Source: Piper betle
Lineage: Eukaryota > Streptophyta > Magnoliopsida > Piperales > Piperaceae
DNA: 64,000 nucleotides
Reading direction: 5' to 3'
Assembly (NCBI GenBank): GCA_033002965.1
Contig: JAURVB010003412.1
Span: forward strand, 1 to 64,000
Positions 24,101-35,279 of this stretch are shown one piece after another. The notes below the pieces were generated by a model. That model saw only the letters and a list, made by a program, of their open reading frames with translations. It searched no databases and was not told where the DNA came from. Each line of letters starts with the position of its first letter. Positions within the stretch are counted from its first letter, which is position 1. The position numbers and the translations under genes were made by a program.

Positions 24101-27100
24101 TGCGAACAAACAAATAGAAAAGTAAATAAATAAATAAATACAATTTAGTAAACATAAATAAGACTAATATTAATAATTAAATATATCATTATTAATAATA
24201 AATAACAAATAAATAAATGACTAATATTAATTAATCATGAAGAATATTCATATAAATATCGAATATATAAATATACGACTAAATATGTATAAATAATAAC
24301 ACAAGTAAGAAAATAATTAATAATCAATTAATTAAATAAATAAAATAAGATAAACATGAACAAAAATAATATCTATGAATAAATACATTATCAATAACAA
24401 TAATTAATCATATAATCATTCATCATAGTCAACAAATATATAAATAACAAGAAATGAATAATCATGAATAAATAATTAAATAAATAAAATAATTAATAAA
24501 TAAAGAAAAATACTTATAATATCCAAACATGTTAAATAATGTAAATATACATCTAAACTAATATAAGGAGTCTCAATTTACTAAAATCGGTCGAGAAACG
24601 ACCGAAAACAGGCTAAAAATGAGCTGAACTAGACTGAGTTGGACCGAGTCAACTTGGTCTGGGTTAACTGGAAAATAAGTTGGGTTGACTGGGCAGACGT
24701 AGGTACAGGCTTGGACTGGCGGACTCAGGCACAGCCAAGCAAACGCCAAGGCGGGCAAGCGGACGCGAACAATGGCAAGCAAGCCAGGGGCGAAGGCCAG
24801 TGCCCGTCGCCAGAAAATGCCTACTACGGCATGGTTGGTGTGCCACGGATCAGGATCAACGGCCCATGCAACAAGGACCATGATGATGGTGGCAGCTATT
24901 GGCTGGCCCAAAAAACAAAGTTGTGTGGGTGGTCTGGAAATAGAGATCTCGGCAAAATAAAGTTGTGTGGGTGGTCGAATTGGCCAGATGTGTCTCGCCG
25001 ATGTCGAAAAATGGCTTGAACAATGGCGACGACAGTGGAAATCGACATTAAAAACTCCGTCGTCGATGGCGACTGGGGCAGCACCGGTGGTCGTAGGAGG
25101 TACCAATAGAAATCCGGCCGCAAGACGGTCATGGGGGTGCTAGTCCGATGGTCACGAGTGAGCACTGACTCGCTGGCAGCGAGCCAAATTGGTGGCAGCG
25201 GTAATGGTGTAAACTCTAAAATTGTGGAAAATCTCTGAAAAAATAACATGATAAAGCCAGGGCTGACGTGGACGGCTCTGATCTTGCCATGATCTTGCCA
25301 TGTGATACGATCAAAATGTCCGATAGTGCGTGTCCTAGTGGGGCCCACCTATGGGTATGTGCAATGTACATATGGATGGAAAGTTCGGATTGAGACCGTC
25401 CAAAGTCGAAACCGACTCAAGTCCTAAAAATGACTCTATAGATAAGAATCCAGGCAAGAAGGCTAAATGAGCCTCGAACCCTCAACTCGATCAAGCTGGG
25501 CCCACATGGAAACAATCTAGTGATTCGAAATCCCTATCCTGTATGCAAATGAAATACCCTAAAAATCTCAAACAAATACTAAACGTTATAACGACATAGA
25601 TGTAGGCCTAAACCCTGACTAACCCATAAAAATCATTTGTATACACTGATAAATTGTGCTCCTACTGTATCATAACTAAAACTATCATCTATATGTCGAG
25701 TATACTAAACCCCCATAATATGCTTATACGGCCATCTAGGCTTTATACGTATGGTCTAAAAATTAGTCTGACTCAAGCTTACTCGAACCGACTTGAGACT
25801 AGCCCGAACAAGGCAAACTACAAACAGGTAAAACCCTAACCCGAAGCTGAGTTTTACACTTTTTCAAAAAAACAAAAATTTTCCAAACGAGGATTTTTTT
25901 CACATAAACATTCATCATGTACTTACAGTGAAAAAATAGCAAAATAGGAAGAATTTCAATTAAGATTCCTGTTTTTACGTTAAAAATCCTTTTTCCTTTT
26001 ACTTTATCTCCTTTCCCTTCACCTCTAGTCTATAACAAATAGTTTTTCCATTCTGCACAATGTCACCAAAATCCCGACGATACTGCAAATATCTAGAAAT
26101 ACCATTTTGCAAGCAACTATTGCCTCGCTTGTTCTCCGGCATCAATATGTTGGCAAAATTCTCCTGAATCTCCGACATTGAAAACTTTGGGTAGGAACAA
26201 AAATTAGGGAGGCCAGATGTAAAAAATAATAACAAAATCCATGACACCAACCTCACTAGCCAAGATAAGATGGATGATGATGACTCAATAGCCTGTTCTT
26301 CCACCTAATTCCCTCATCTTTTTGCTTCACCTATTTTTTGTAGAAACCCCTAATCACTTATGCAAAAGAGACAAACAAACTGAACAAAAACTAGACTAAT
26401 CTCAAGGTTAATAGATTTTTCAAATGATTTGAAAATCTCCAGAGGAGGAGTTGAGAATGACATCAATTAAGAATAAAATTCATGAGTCATTTATAATGGT
26501 TAAGGCATGTGCAACAGAGGTCCCAAAGAACGCTTGTCAAAATTTGCTTTGAAATTTTGTAATGGACAAAAAGGGGCAAACAGAGGTGAGAGTGTGAATT
26601 GAGGTTGTGTGAAACAAGACAGACGCTTATGATTTGAGCTTTGACATGGTCTATGATTAAGTGGTGGAATAGGAATCTCCGATCCTAACTATTTTGTATT
26701 TGATGGAATAACATGATAATAATCATTTGAAGCCCTTAATGAACTAATATCAAATTTGCTTGAGAATATTTACCTGCTTCTTTAAAGCATCCAAAGTTTC
26801 TTCATTGAGATCGTTACTAGCTGTTATTGGCGTTCTCCCAAAACCCTCCTTTCCAAATTCCTTTTCAATAAGATGAAAGAATTTTCTGCATTCAAGAGAG
26901 AGATACGCCAAATCACCAGAATCCAACCTGATACCAGATGCTTTATATCTGCAGCAAACACGATTACAAGATTCAAGGATAATTGTAAGAAGATTCACAT
27001 CCAAAATCCAACAAAAACCATAGGCAAGTAGTGAAAATAATGATAGATTGAAGGGCCACCAAGAAATAGAAGAACATACCAAAAGCAAAAATAGAAAGAT

Positions 27101-30100
27101 GAAAATAAGAAGATACTGGCAAAAAAAAGGAGAGAGCAAAGACAGGAAGATAAGAAAAACAATTAAAATAGGTTCATCATGCAAGAGCGCATGAACAATT
27201 TTCATGAATAACCTATAGAAGTCTTATTATTTATCATATTAATTCAAAAGTATTCCCCTGTTTAAGTGCCATTATGAAGTGTTATTAACATAACCTTGAT
27301 TTTGATCTTTAAATAGCAGTTTGTTGTTGTAAAACAGGGCTTTGATTTGAGTAACGCATAGACATTAAGGTGTTCTGTTATCCTTGTCATTCCCCTCTGT
27401 TCTATATTTTTGTCTTATTTTGTGGCTTTTCGGCTGGCTCTTTTCTATGAAATTCTCATTTAATTTTCCCAGTCAATCCCACAAGTTAAAAAGGGAAGAA
27501 AAATTGTCCAAATAAATGAGGCTGCAATTTAGAGGAAGTCTCCTGTATTGCTCTATTTCCATCAGGTAAAACATCTTCTCCGAATTTACTTTACATGCAT
27601 TAGCACATTCCAGGCTAATGAAGATTGCCATCCCACAAAAATGAGACAAGAAAATTGACGTAAAACGATTAACAAAATATTTGATAATAGTTTGAAGTCA
27701 AAATATTATTTTTGCCATTATACCTTCTTTATTTTCTTCCAATTTTCATTATTGACACCAAGACATGGAAGTCTAAAATTTAAGCTTAAGAAATCATATT
27801 ATTTGGAGATCTTCAAGCAATGGAAGGTCCCCTCAAAATTGTTGCTGGAGACCTCCAGCTGCAGAAGCCATAAAACGAGGTACATGGACCTCACTGTTAT
27901 ATTCATCACGCTAAGCCCCTCTAGCAGGCTAAAGGAAAGATCATACATAAAGTGAATATTCTTTTTCTGAGATGATACAATGAATATTTATGACAAATTT
28001 ATAATAAAAGGCTGTTAAAATAGACAATTTACAAAAAAAGAGGAAGATAATTGTTTAAAAAACCTGACATCTTTGCCAATCATTTTACTCGTAGCAATGT
28101 ATTGCTTACTATAAATCGATAATATGTCTAAATGGTCGTATTAATACATCCATGTACTAATATGGTTAGCTCAAGATTAGTAAAGAACATCGATGTACCC
28201 ATAAATGCCAGCCCAATACGAGCAAAGCAAAACGGGCAAAGTCATCAAGTTTTTTATATTCCCCTTTAATTGTAAATAGCAATTATCTCCCTTCATTTCA
28301 GGAATGCTCTATTTTAACACCGTTTAGTGGTAAATTCACCTTTTTTGAAAAAAATGAACAGATTGGTCACAGCAACAATCTAGTCAGTTTCACATTTTCA
28401 ATACCACAAACATATCTCAGAACCCTGTTCTCAAATGATAAAAAATCCACTCAGAAAATAGTGTATATGTCCCAAAAATTAATACTAAAGCTTAAGATGA
28501 CTATTTACGTAGAAAGCAATATTTATTAAGTGGGACTCACCCTAAATCACTAAGCGCTAAAGCAACAGCACAAAAATTTGGAAGCCCGCTCCTTACCACC
28601 TACTTGTAACACAAAATGAAACCATCAATAAGCTGATAAAATCAATTAAATTGACAAATCCAAAAAGGTAACACCTAAATGCTAATTACTCAAACATCTT
28701 GGAAATAAAAACAAAAGATACTGAATTCATAAAAGTCTGATTTCATCAAGTATTTGTAGTTACAGACCCCTGACATCATTTTTGGATTAATATATATGCT
28801 AACTTCTTCTAACTGATTTTTTTAATGTCTGAAGTAATAAATTGTTAAAAAGGAAACAACCATTTCTAGACACATATAAGCAGCATTTGTACTAAAGTTA
28901 ACATAAAAGCCAAAACAGCTAAAAAAGAATAAGCCAAAACATAATAAAAAAACAAGGAAATCTTTATTTCTACTAGGTATTTATGGCCATAACAAAATAA
29001 AATGATAATTTATTCAAAGTATGATGAAAATTCTATATTTTACAAAAATCAAAGACGATGATAACTTACATCATATGTGTCTACCAAGGCAAGAAAGCTA
29101 CATGGAAATGCCAGAGCATAGGATGTAAAAGCTGCCAATTCGCTTTGATTAGTCTCACCAAAAATGCCGCGCAAGGAATTTGACTGTAAGAAATCAAGAG
29201 AATAAATCATGAGAAAAAACAAGAACAAGCGCAAACGTAAAATGGCCATCAGCAAAGTGCGTGTTTTATCACTAGCTCATTACAGACACCAAACAAAAGC
29301 ACAAGGCGCTTCACAGATACCCACATATCCAAAGATAAAACACCTTGTCCGTAAGAAACAAGAGTTAAATGTTGGGTAGTCTGAGTGCCATTAGAAGTTA
29401 CCTGAAGTTTGATAAGCCAGGATTGCACCAGGTCAACAAAATCTTCACATTTGTCTGAGCCATCTTGACTAGAAAGTGACCTACCCACAATCTCATCCAG
29501 GCTCTAAAATAAACCCAAAAAAGTGATTTTTAAAACTAGGCTACATTTAATGAACATACTACAAATAGAATGGATGAGGATTTTTCTTTGCAATTTTAAT
29601 AAGAACCATATATACATGAGCTACGGTGCAGATGGTGTACATGAGCCACAGCTTCTATTTGGAGCAATTTAGTAGGTCCCACTACTCAAAATCCACATAG
29701 ATAAATAAAAAAATAAACAAACAGGATTTCAAATCTCAAACCAATGCTTTTAACACTTTCATCTTAATTATCAAAGTAATAATTGTAATATAAAAATTAA
29801 TTTCAAAATATCTTTAAAATAGTGCATTTTAAAAAAATTAAAAGCATGGCATATTGATGCCAAAAAAGAAAAATTTATCATCACCCTACTTATACGCTAC
29901 TTTCCATATATATAACCTCATTATGTGGGGCCTAGTAAAAAAAGTTTAAATTAGAGATGTAGCTCATATAAGCTATATAAGGTGTAGCTCACCTTAATTT
30001 TCCCTTTTCAATAATAATCATGAAACTTTATATACTTGTTTCTACTTTGATTGAAATGAAAAAGTTGCTTAGTTAAGGATTTTTAAAGTTATTTTACAAA

Positions 30101-33100
30101 GTTGAAGTATCAAAAGAAAGGTTCAATCATCAAGTTCTCAACAAAGTAAAGCTGTTATTTAAATAAATAAAAAGAGAATTTGGAGCAAGCACTGAAGTTG
30201 CAATCTGGTCATAATCATCTTCTTCAAATCCACTGTTGTCAATTCCATCCATGACAAAAGTTCTAACATGCAGAAATAACTCTAAAAACAATACCCATTG
30301 GATATTATAGAGACATATTAAGTGTACCAACCATGAATGAGCTGACAAATGCATGAGAATGCGTCCCGCGAAGGGGTATTCCAAATAACCTTCCTGCTGC
30401 AACATTACTGTCAAGGTTTTAAATAAAAACCAAAAAGAAAAAGAAAATGTAAGGTTGGAAAAATTATGGAGGAAAAGGTAGATTGAAAATTGAACATTTG
30501 AAACTAAGGAAAGATATGTTCTATGAGCAACATTATGTATCTCCTAGATGCCCCTCCTATGATTGAAAAAGACATGAGATGACAACATCAAAGCTTCCTT
30601 TACTCTTTCAATCTTTCAATTTGATACTATGTTTTTTGTCCCTTTATATCAATAATTGAAATGGGAAAGCATTATAAAAAAATTCTTGACACACTCCAGC
30701 CCAGTAGGGATAAAGTTTAGATGGTGAGGATGATAAATAACACCAAATTTTAATATTGGTATTCGAGTAGATAAAAACCTTGTAGCATCAAATCCACCAA
30801 CATAACTATACTTTGAGGCACTTATCCCTCCATCAGGTCCCTACATTTGGGAGAAGAAGATAAAAATACTTTCCTATTATTTTTTTCATGGCTACAGTAT
30901 AGAGCAAGAAATGGTAAGGGAAATAAAACATGCCAAACCTGTGCTCTTCGCAGCCCAAACTCAAGAAGCATTTTTGATTGGCCAGCAACAAAGCGATGCC
31001 TAGCAGCATTTGTGGCAACTAATGAAGCATAATTGACTAAATTTACATAAGGAGTTTCCAAAAGTTGAACCACCTGAAATATACAAGTGCAGAAAACCTC
31101 AAAATAAATAAATAAATAAACCACCAGCACTCAAATCAAACTGATAAGGCACGTATTAATGCAAAAGCAATAATCAGACTTTAAAAGCAGACATTCTACT
31201 TACAGCAATTGGTCCTTCAACTCTCACCAATGGGACCTTGGGGAAAACTACTGATCCTTCAGGTATTGCATGTACTTCTACATCTGAGCAGTCAAGATCT
31301 CTCAGGTATTCAAAAAATTCCTCCTGCGAGCAGAAGTGGTAGACCAATGATTAGCTAAATGAAAATCCGGGAACAAATTTTCAGCTCAATAACAGATTTA
31401 GCTAAGCATAAGATGGAATTCGATGGTGGTCCTTCTTAACAATGTATGCATGATCAATGTGTGCATGATCACAATGTATGCATGATCAAAGACCTATGGG
31501 CCCAAATGTATGCATGATCAAAGACACCTATGGGCCCACAATGTATGCATGATCAAAGACAGGAATGGCTTTCCAGTCCATATTCAAAACCATTGATTTA
31601 TTGCAGCCCATAGGTGTTACAACATTTTAACACTTGAACTAGACGCAGATTGAACACGTTTATCTTCTTTTCTTCCACCGGATACCCTAAGGGTGTTGGG
31701 GACATAGACCCTAAATTAGGATCCGCATGATTACAAATAACAAATTTTTTATGGCCAAATGCCCTTCCTAACACCACCCTCCTTTATCCGGGCTTGGGAC
31801 CGGCAATGCAGAAGCATTGGCAAAAAATTAAACCTAAATCATATGCTACATCTTCTGTTTGTTACATTTTACCTCACATGTAGAAGGAAGCACAGTGCGT
31901 AGGTATGAAATCTCATCCTCCTTTAATTTGAACTTGGCAATAAATCTTACGCATTCCTCGAGACCAGCAAAAACAGTAAATTCGCCACCAAATGGATTTC
32001 TCCTAAAGTACAAGTCAAATCTGCATAATAACAATACATCAAAGATTATGCAGTAGGGCGAAAATGTGAGATTGACATACTAAACACAATATCTTAAAAG
32101 AGGCATATAGCCAAACCAAAACTTACAGATATATGGATTAAAAAACAAATAAATGATGAAACAACTAAAAAAACACAGAATTTCAATATTTTTTAATTCA
32201 TGGCAATGTATAATATCTTACTTGTAGGATTTAGACAATTCTTTGTAAAGCAAAACAGTCCAATTTCTGATAATTTGATACAAGTGCAGGACAGTAAAAT
32301 CTACATCAAATTTGAATTAAGTAACACATAATCTCTAAAATTTTAATTGTAACAAAATTCAATTGGCGTTAGAAAACTCTCCAACAGTCCAACAAGCACA
32401 TCGCTTGAGATAACTTGTTACAAGTGCAGTTGACAAAAGCCACTTATGATTCAAATAAAATAAAAGCACATAATCTTAGATTTTGCACTCTAAAATCTCA
32501 AATGTTTCAGATAACTCTTCTTAAGTGGCAACAATCCAATATCAGAGAAGTTGATATCATTGCAAGACACTATAACTACGTTGAATATGAATAAGAAAAC
32601 ACATAACAGCTTTCAGCTAATTCTTCTTCGAATATAACAGGATCAAATTTCAGATAATTTGATACTAGAGCAGAAAACAAGCTACATAAAAAGAATTAAA
32701 AAATGCATAATCTCTACCATTTTATTAAAGAGGGAATCATTTAACATCAGAGTTCGTACAACAATCAAATTTCTCACAGTTATATGCAAGCAAGGAGACC
32801 ACCTTGATATTGTTTTAGGATAATAATATGCCCATGATCTCTACACCACAACAACATTATTTTGTATATTTAAACCCATAATCTATATAACTTTCCTTAT
32901 AAACCAAAAAAATAAGCATCAGATAATTGTTTAAATCACAACAATCAAATTTAAGATAATTTGACACAAACACAGCACACCACAGCCACATCAAACATGG
33001 ATTAAAAAAATGCAAATATTCTTCAATTTTCATTGTTAATATTAAAAAAACCATTTCATATCTGATAATTCTTTCAAAAACCCATAATGTCTACAGTTTT

Positions 33101-35070
33101 CATTACTCACAAGGTTTGTAATATCGGATTTCCGTTTCATTTCGGGTGTCAGGTTGGCCAAAATATTGTAGATACATCAAAGATATGGTAGCAATTATGG
33201 GGAAAACTTGTAATGCATATAAATATATTCTAATAAGATAGAGATGATTATTCTATAATTTTTGAATGCATAAACATAGCATACAACTTAGTTTATGAAC
33301 AATAATACATATTAAACTAACATAATTGCTAGCTTACTTAGTTAATACAAATCAATTAATATTAATAAGCTATTAATAATAGACTAAGCAAGATACTTAC
33401 AACTTAAACGAAAAATTCACTAAACACATTAAAGGTTAACTCACGCAGCATTTAATAAGATTAAATAATTAATCTTAAAAAATTAAAAAGGCTACCAAAT
33501 AATTAAGGTGGTAACCAAAGCGCAAACAAAGTAATTGGGTACAAATATGGTGGGCTAATGGGTTAATGGGTCCAAGCAACTAATTTAATATAGATGGGTT
33601 GATGAGTTAAACAAAAGGGGGTGACTCGTATGTGTGGAGAAACCATTTCTTGTCACATACTAACAATATCCCGCGAAAATTTTACCAGATAACAGTGATA
33701 CAGGTAAAATCGATTTCTCCAACAGATTTCTCTCAGACTCGTTTTAACTTTAGATAATTTGCGCAAGCATTAAAAAATATCTGTTCCATAAAATAATTAT
33801 TCAAAGAGCACACAAACTTTCAACTTTAGATAATTTGGCAGAGGACACCACATCCACATCAAAATTAAATAATAAAATGTTTAATTTGTACATTTTCTAA
33901 TAAAAAAACATTTGATATGACACAATTTGACAAAATGCATAAAAAACCAATTTCAAATAAATTGATACAAGTACAGAACGACAGTTACAACAGATTTACC
34001 TACAATCTTTACAACTTGCCATGAAAAAATCATTTGATATTGTGATTTTCCATTAAACACAGAAAAATTTATGTGCATGAGATAATTATTTTTAACAATC
34101 ATGTAATTCAATTCCAGATTATTTGATACAAGCACATAACACCACAGCCACATTCATTCAAATAAAAATAAAACCATAATTTCTACAATATTATAAATTT
34201 AAAAAAAACTCAGTTGACATCAGATAATTCTCAAAAAGCACTAAAATCAATATTCACCCCAAAGCCACATCAAAATTGAATGTCAAACAAGCAGTCTCTA
34301 CAATTTCCAACACAAGAAACTAATTTGACACCATTTTCAGATAATTCCATTCAATCACGTCGAACGTATTAAAAAAATATTCTCATCAAACAATATAATA
34401 TTTACATAAAAAAACTTATTTAAGATCAGATAATTTGACACCGATAACCCCAGCCACAACAAAATCGAACGAAAGAAAATCAGAATCTCTACCTTTATTT
34501 TTTTAAAAAAAGAAAAAGAAAAACTAATTTGACACCAGATAATTCTTCCAAAAAGCACAACAAACTTATATTGAAAAAAAACGCAAGGAGAACCACAATT
34601 TTCATCAAACAAACAATAATATAACACGCGACATCAAAAAAATTTAATATTTAAACGAAAAAAACTTATTTAACATCGCATAACTTTTCCGAAAATAACG
34701 ACAATTCAAATTCAGACAATTCGATACGGTGACATGAAACTTGGATAATTTTTTTAAAAAAAAAAGCCATCTCATCGTTGTTTTTCATCATCGTCCATAT
34801 AAAAAGGAATCCCATTTTAATCGGATGTTTATTCAAGAAAGCCACCCAAAAAAACCAACCCCATGAGAACACCAATCAACAAAAATTAAACAAGAAAACA
34901 AACAAAAAAGCGTAGAAGAGGAGAATCTTATACACAGCACGGTCGAGGTGCTTGCCGGCCTTCCAATAAGCATAGGCCATGGTGTACTGGTAGAGATCGG
35001 TGAGCAGCGCCGACGCCATCGGGTTCGTCGGCCCTCCCAAACTCGCCGCCTCCCCATTCGCCGTCGCCAT
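18137..35070 (-). CDS. NAPRT: Nicotinate phosphoribosyltransferase (NAPRT), 15 exons
   Basis: NAPRT joins nicotinate to PRPP, giving nicotinate mononucleotide in the NAD salvage (Preiss-Handler) route. Exons on the minus strand: 35070-34934, 32020-31873, 31323-31204, 31073-30939, 30840-30779, 30407-30332, 29503-29402, 29183-29070, 28599-28541, 26948-26774, 19669-19535, 19434-19337, 19100-18992, 18411-18299, 18214-18137. All introns are GT-AG. The model gives 553 residues once one missing base in exon 12 is allowed for, the usual size for plant NAPRT. Landmarks: [18 protein letters not shown] (about residues 22-39), FGLRRAQGPDGG (175-185), LRGTHSHAF (213-221) with the family's conserved His region, LVDTYD (293-298), [13 protein letters not shown] (323-335), and [11 protein letters not shown] (455-465). 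The start is the first ATG downstream of a TATA box. Introns carry a solo LTR, a MITE and minisatellites. Which paralogue (NAPRT1 or 2) cannot be decided. Confidence 0.95.
19337..19434 (-). CDS. NAPRT: NAPRT exon 12 with a one-base frameshift
   Basis: The exon starts in frame (VSIPCKK), then reads out of frame. The remainder, [18 protein letters not shown] then NEPPPR, is only in frame if one base is added. The A5 run on the gene strand (T5 at 19,415-19,419) is the natural place: a sixth A restores a family-like CKK.SYRLYG junction. Exons 11 and 13 on either side are intact, and the splice sites are TAG/GT and AAGG/GTGATT. Confidence 0.88.
20630..22664. other. NAPRT intron 10, part 1: AT-rich sequence with degenerate repeats
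   Basis: It contains a low-copy degenerate array (about 21,640-22,060) of TTTCTTGGTTTGAAACCA-like units 40-50 bp long. A second array (about 22,180-22,390) has three loose copies with GATTCAAAGAAAACAAATAGCAAT and TTCAAGCATGGGAA. Frames rich in Lys/Asn/Phe here are repeat artefacts. Confidence 0.5.
22660..22664. repeat. Target-site duplication CTTTT (left)
   Basis: CTTTT precedes the solo LTR, and an identical CTTTT follows it at 25,859-25,863. The 5-bp length fits LTR retrotransposon integration, although a T-rich sequence makes a chance match somewhat easier. Confidence 0.7.
22665..25858 (-). mobile_element. Solo LTR (Ty3/gypsy family) in NAPRT intron 10
   Basis: It is 3,194 bp and begins on the minus strand with TGTAAAACTCAG and ends GGTGTTACA, giving TG...CA termini. 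The same family start is seen at base 62 and the same end at 7,132. It is flanked by CTTTT duplications with no internal region or second LTR, so it is the product of LTR-LTR recombination. A closely related truncated copy lies at 50,955-54,087. It contains a long AAATA-rich tract (about 23,740-24,500) and a GC-richer block (24,640-25,200) that causes spurious frames on both strands. It shares NAPRT's orientation, so LTR promoter or terminator signals could act on the transcript; that is inference. Confidence 0.85.
23740..24500. repeat. AAATA-rich low-complexity tract with a 51-bp duplication
   Basis: AAATAAATAAAT and AATAATAAAT runs dominate. GCACTCATAGATAATTAGAT occurs at about 23,769 and again 51 bp later. 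The tract is part of the solo LTR and has a counterpart at 52,640-53,060 in the related copy. Confidence 0.8.
25864..26773. other. NAPRT intron 10, part 2
   Basis: AT-rich intron sequence between the solo LTR and exon 10. A 101-codon minus-strand frame at 25,999-26,304 has a hydrophobic stretch ([13 protein letters not shown]) and a hydrophilic tail. I recognise no family and see no reason to call it a gene. Confidence 0.5.
29616..29995 (-). mobile_element. MITE G1 in NAPRT intron 6
   Basis: Its right end read on the minus strand is AAGGTGAGCTACACCTTATA. This matches the start of the element at 50,697 (AAGGTGAGCTACACCTCATA). The left end has the related ATGAGCTACGGTG. The two copies also share a GGGCCCCAC-like block and a GATGCACTAT.TTAA segment. 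About 380 bp, no coding, imperfect terminal inverted repeats; the target duplication is not clear. Confidence 0.7.
31441..31560. repeat. ATGCATGATC minisatellite in NAPRT intron 2
   Basis: AATGTATGCATGATCAAAGAC is repeated with interspersed CCTATGGGCCCA. Copies of (A/G)TGCATGATC start at 31,446, 31,461, 31,478, 31,511 and about 31,545. Spacing grows from 15-17 bp to about 33 bp, suggesting two levels of duplication. Confidence 0.85.
32220..34720. repeat. Degenerate tandem array in NAPRT intron 1
   Basis: A module recurs at roughly 32,271, 32,652, 32,950, 33,830, 34,111 and 34,422. It reads TTTCAGATAATTTGATACAA, then A.CACAGC.ACATCAAA, then AT.ATCTCTAC. Partial AGATAATT copies lie between. 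The copies are strongly diverged and differ in spacing (about 280-900 bp between the clearest). The array fills most of the 2.9-kb first intron. Confidence 0.7.
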
Positions 35071-35140
35071 GCTCCTTGCTCTTCTTCGCCTCCTCCCTTT
35101 CCGAAGTTGGCGCTGAAAATGGGTCCCCTTTTGTGGCGAG

Positions 35141-35150
35141 GTATTTATAG
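35141..35150 (-). promoter_or_regulatory. TATA box of NAPRT
   Basis: The minus strand reads CTATAAATAC, a strong plant TATA box, about 70 bp upstream of the start codon. GC-rich sequence surrounds it, as in a compact core promoter. Confidence 0.8.
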
Positions 35151-35200
35151 GCGGGGCTGGGGTCGTGGAGTGATTGACCCGAGAAGGGAGCCGATTTTTC

Positions 35201-35205
35201 ATTGG
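35201..35205 (-). promoter_or_regulatory. CCAAT box of NAPRT
   Basis: The minus strand reads GAGCCAATGAAAA, about 50 bp upstream of the TATA box, the usual place for a CCAAT element. Confidence 0.6.
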
Positions 35206-35279
35206 CTCAAATTTATTTGCCTCATTTGCGTTTCAATTATTGATAAAATTTCAAATATCATAATTATATACTATATTTA

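Noticed and set aside
24573..25348. Frames up to 177 codons on both strands
   Set aside because: They lie within the solo LTR, in its GC-rich part, with no recognisable domain and no match to the related copy's frames.
25999..26304. 101-codon minus-strand frame with a hydrophobic stretch
   Set aside because: It lies in NAPRT intron 10; no family resemblance and no splice or promoter context. Left unassigned.
26750..27205. 151-codon minus-strand frame as a separate gene
   Set aside because: Only its last 58 codons are coding, and these are NAPRT exon 10; the rest reads through the upstream intron.
30130..30414. Possible extra NAPRT exon ([15 protein letters not shown] region)
   Set aside because: The frame holding exon 6 sequence differs, and exon 6 joins exon 7 in phase without it, giving the normal family sequence SSFMSLDEI.
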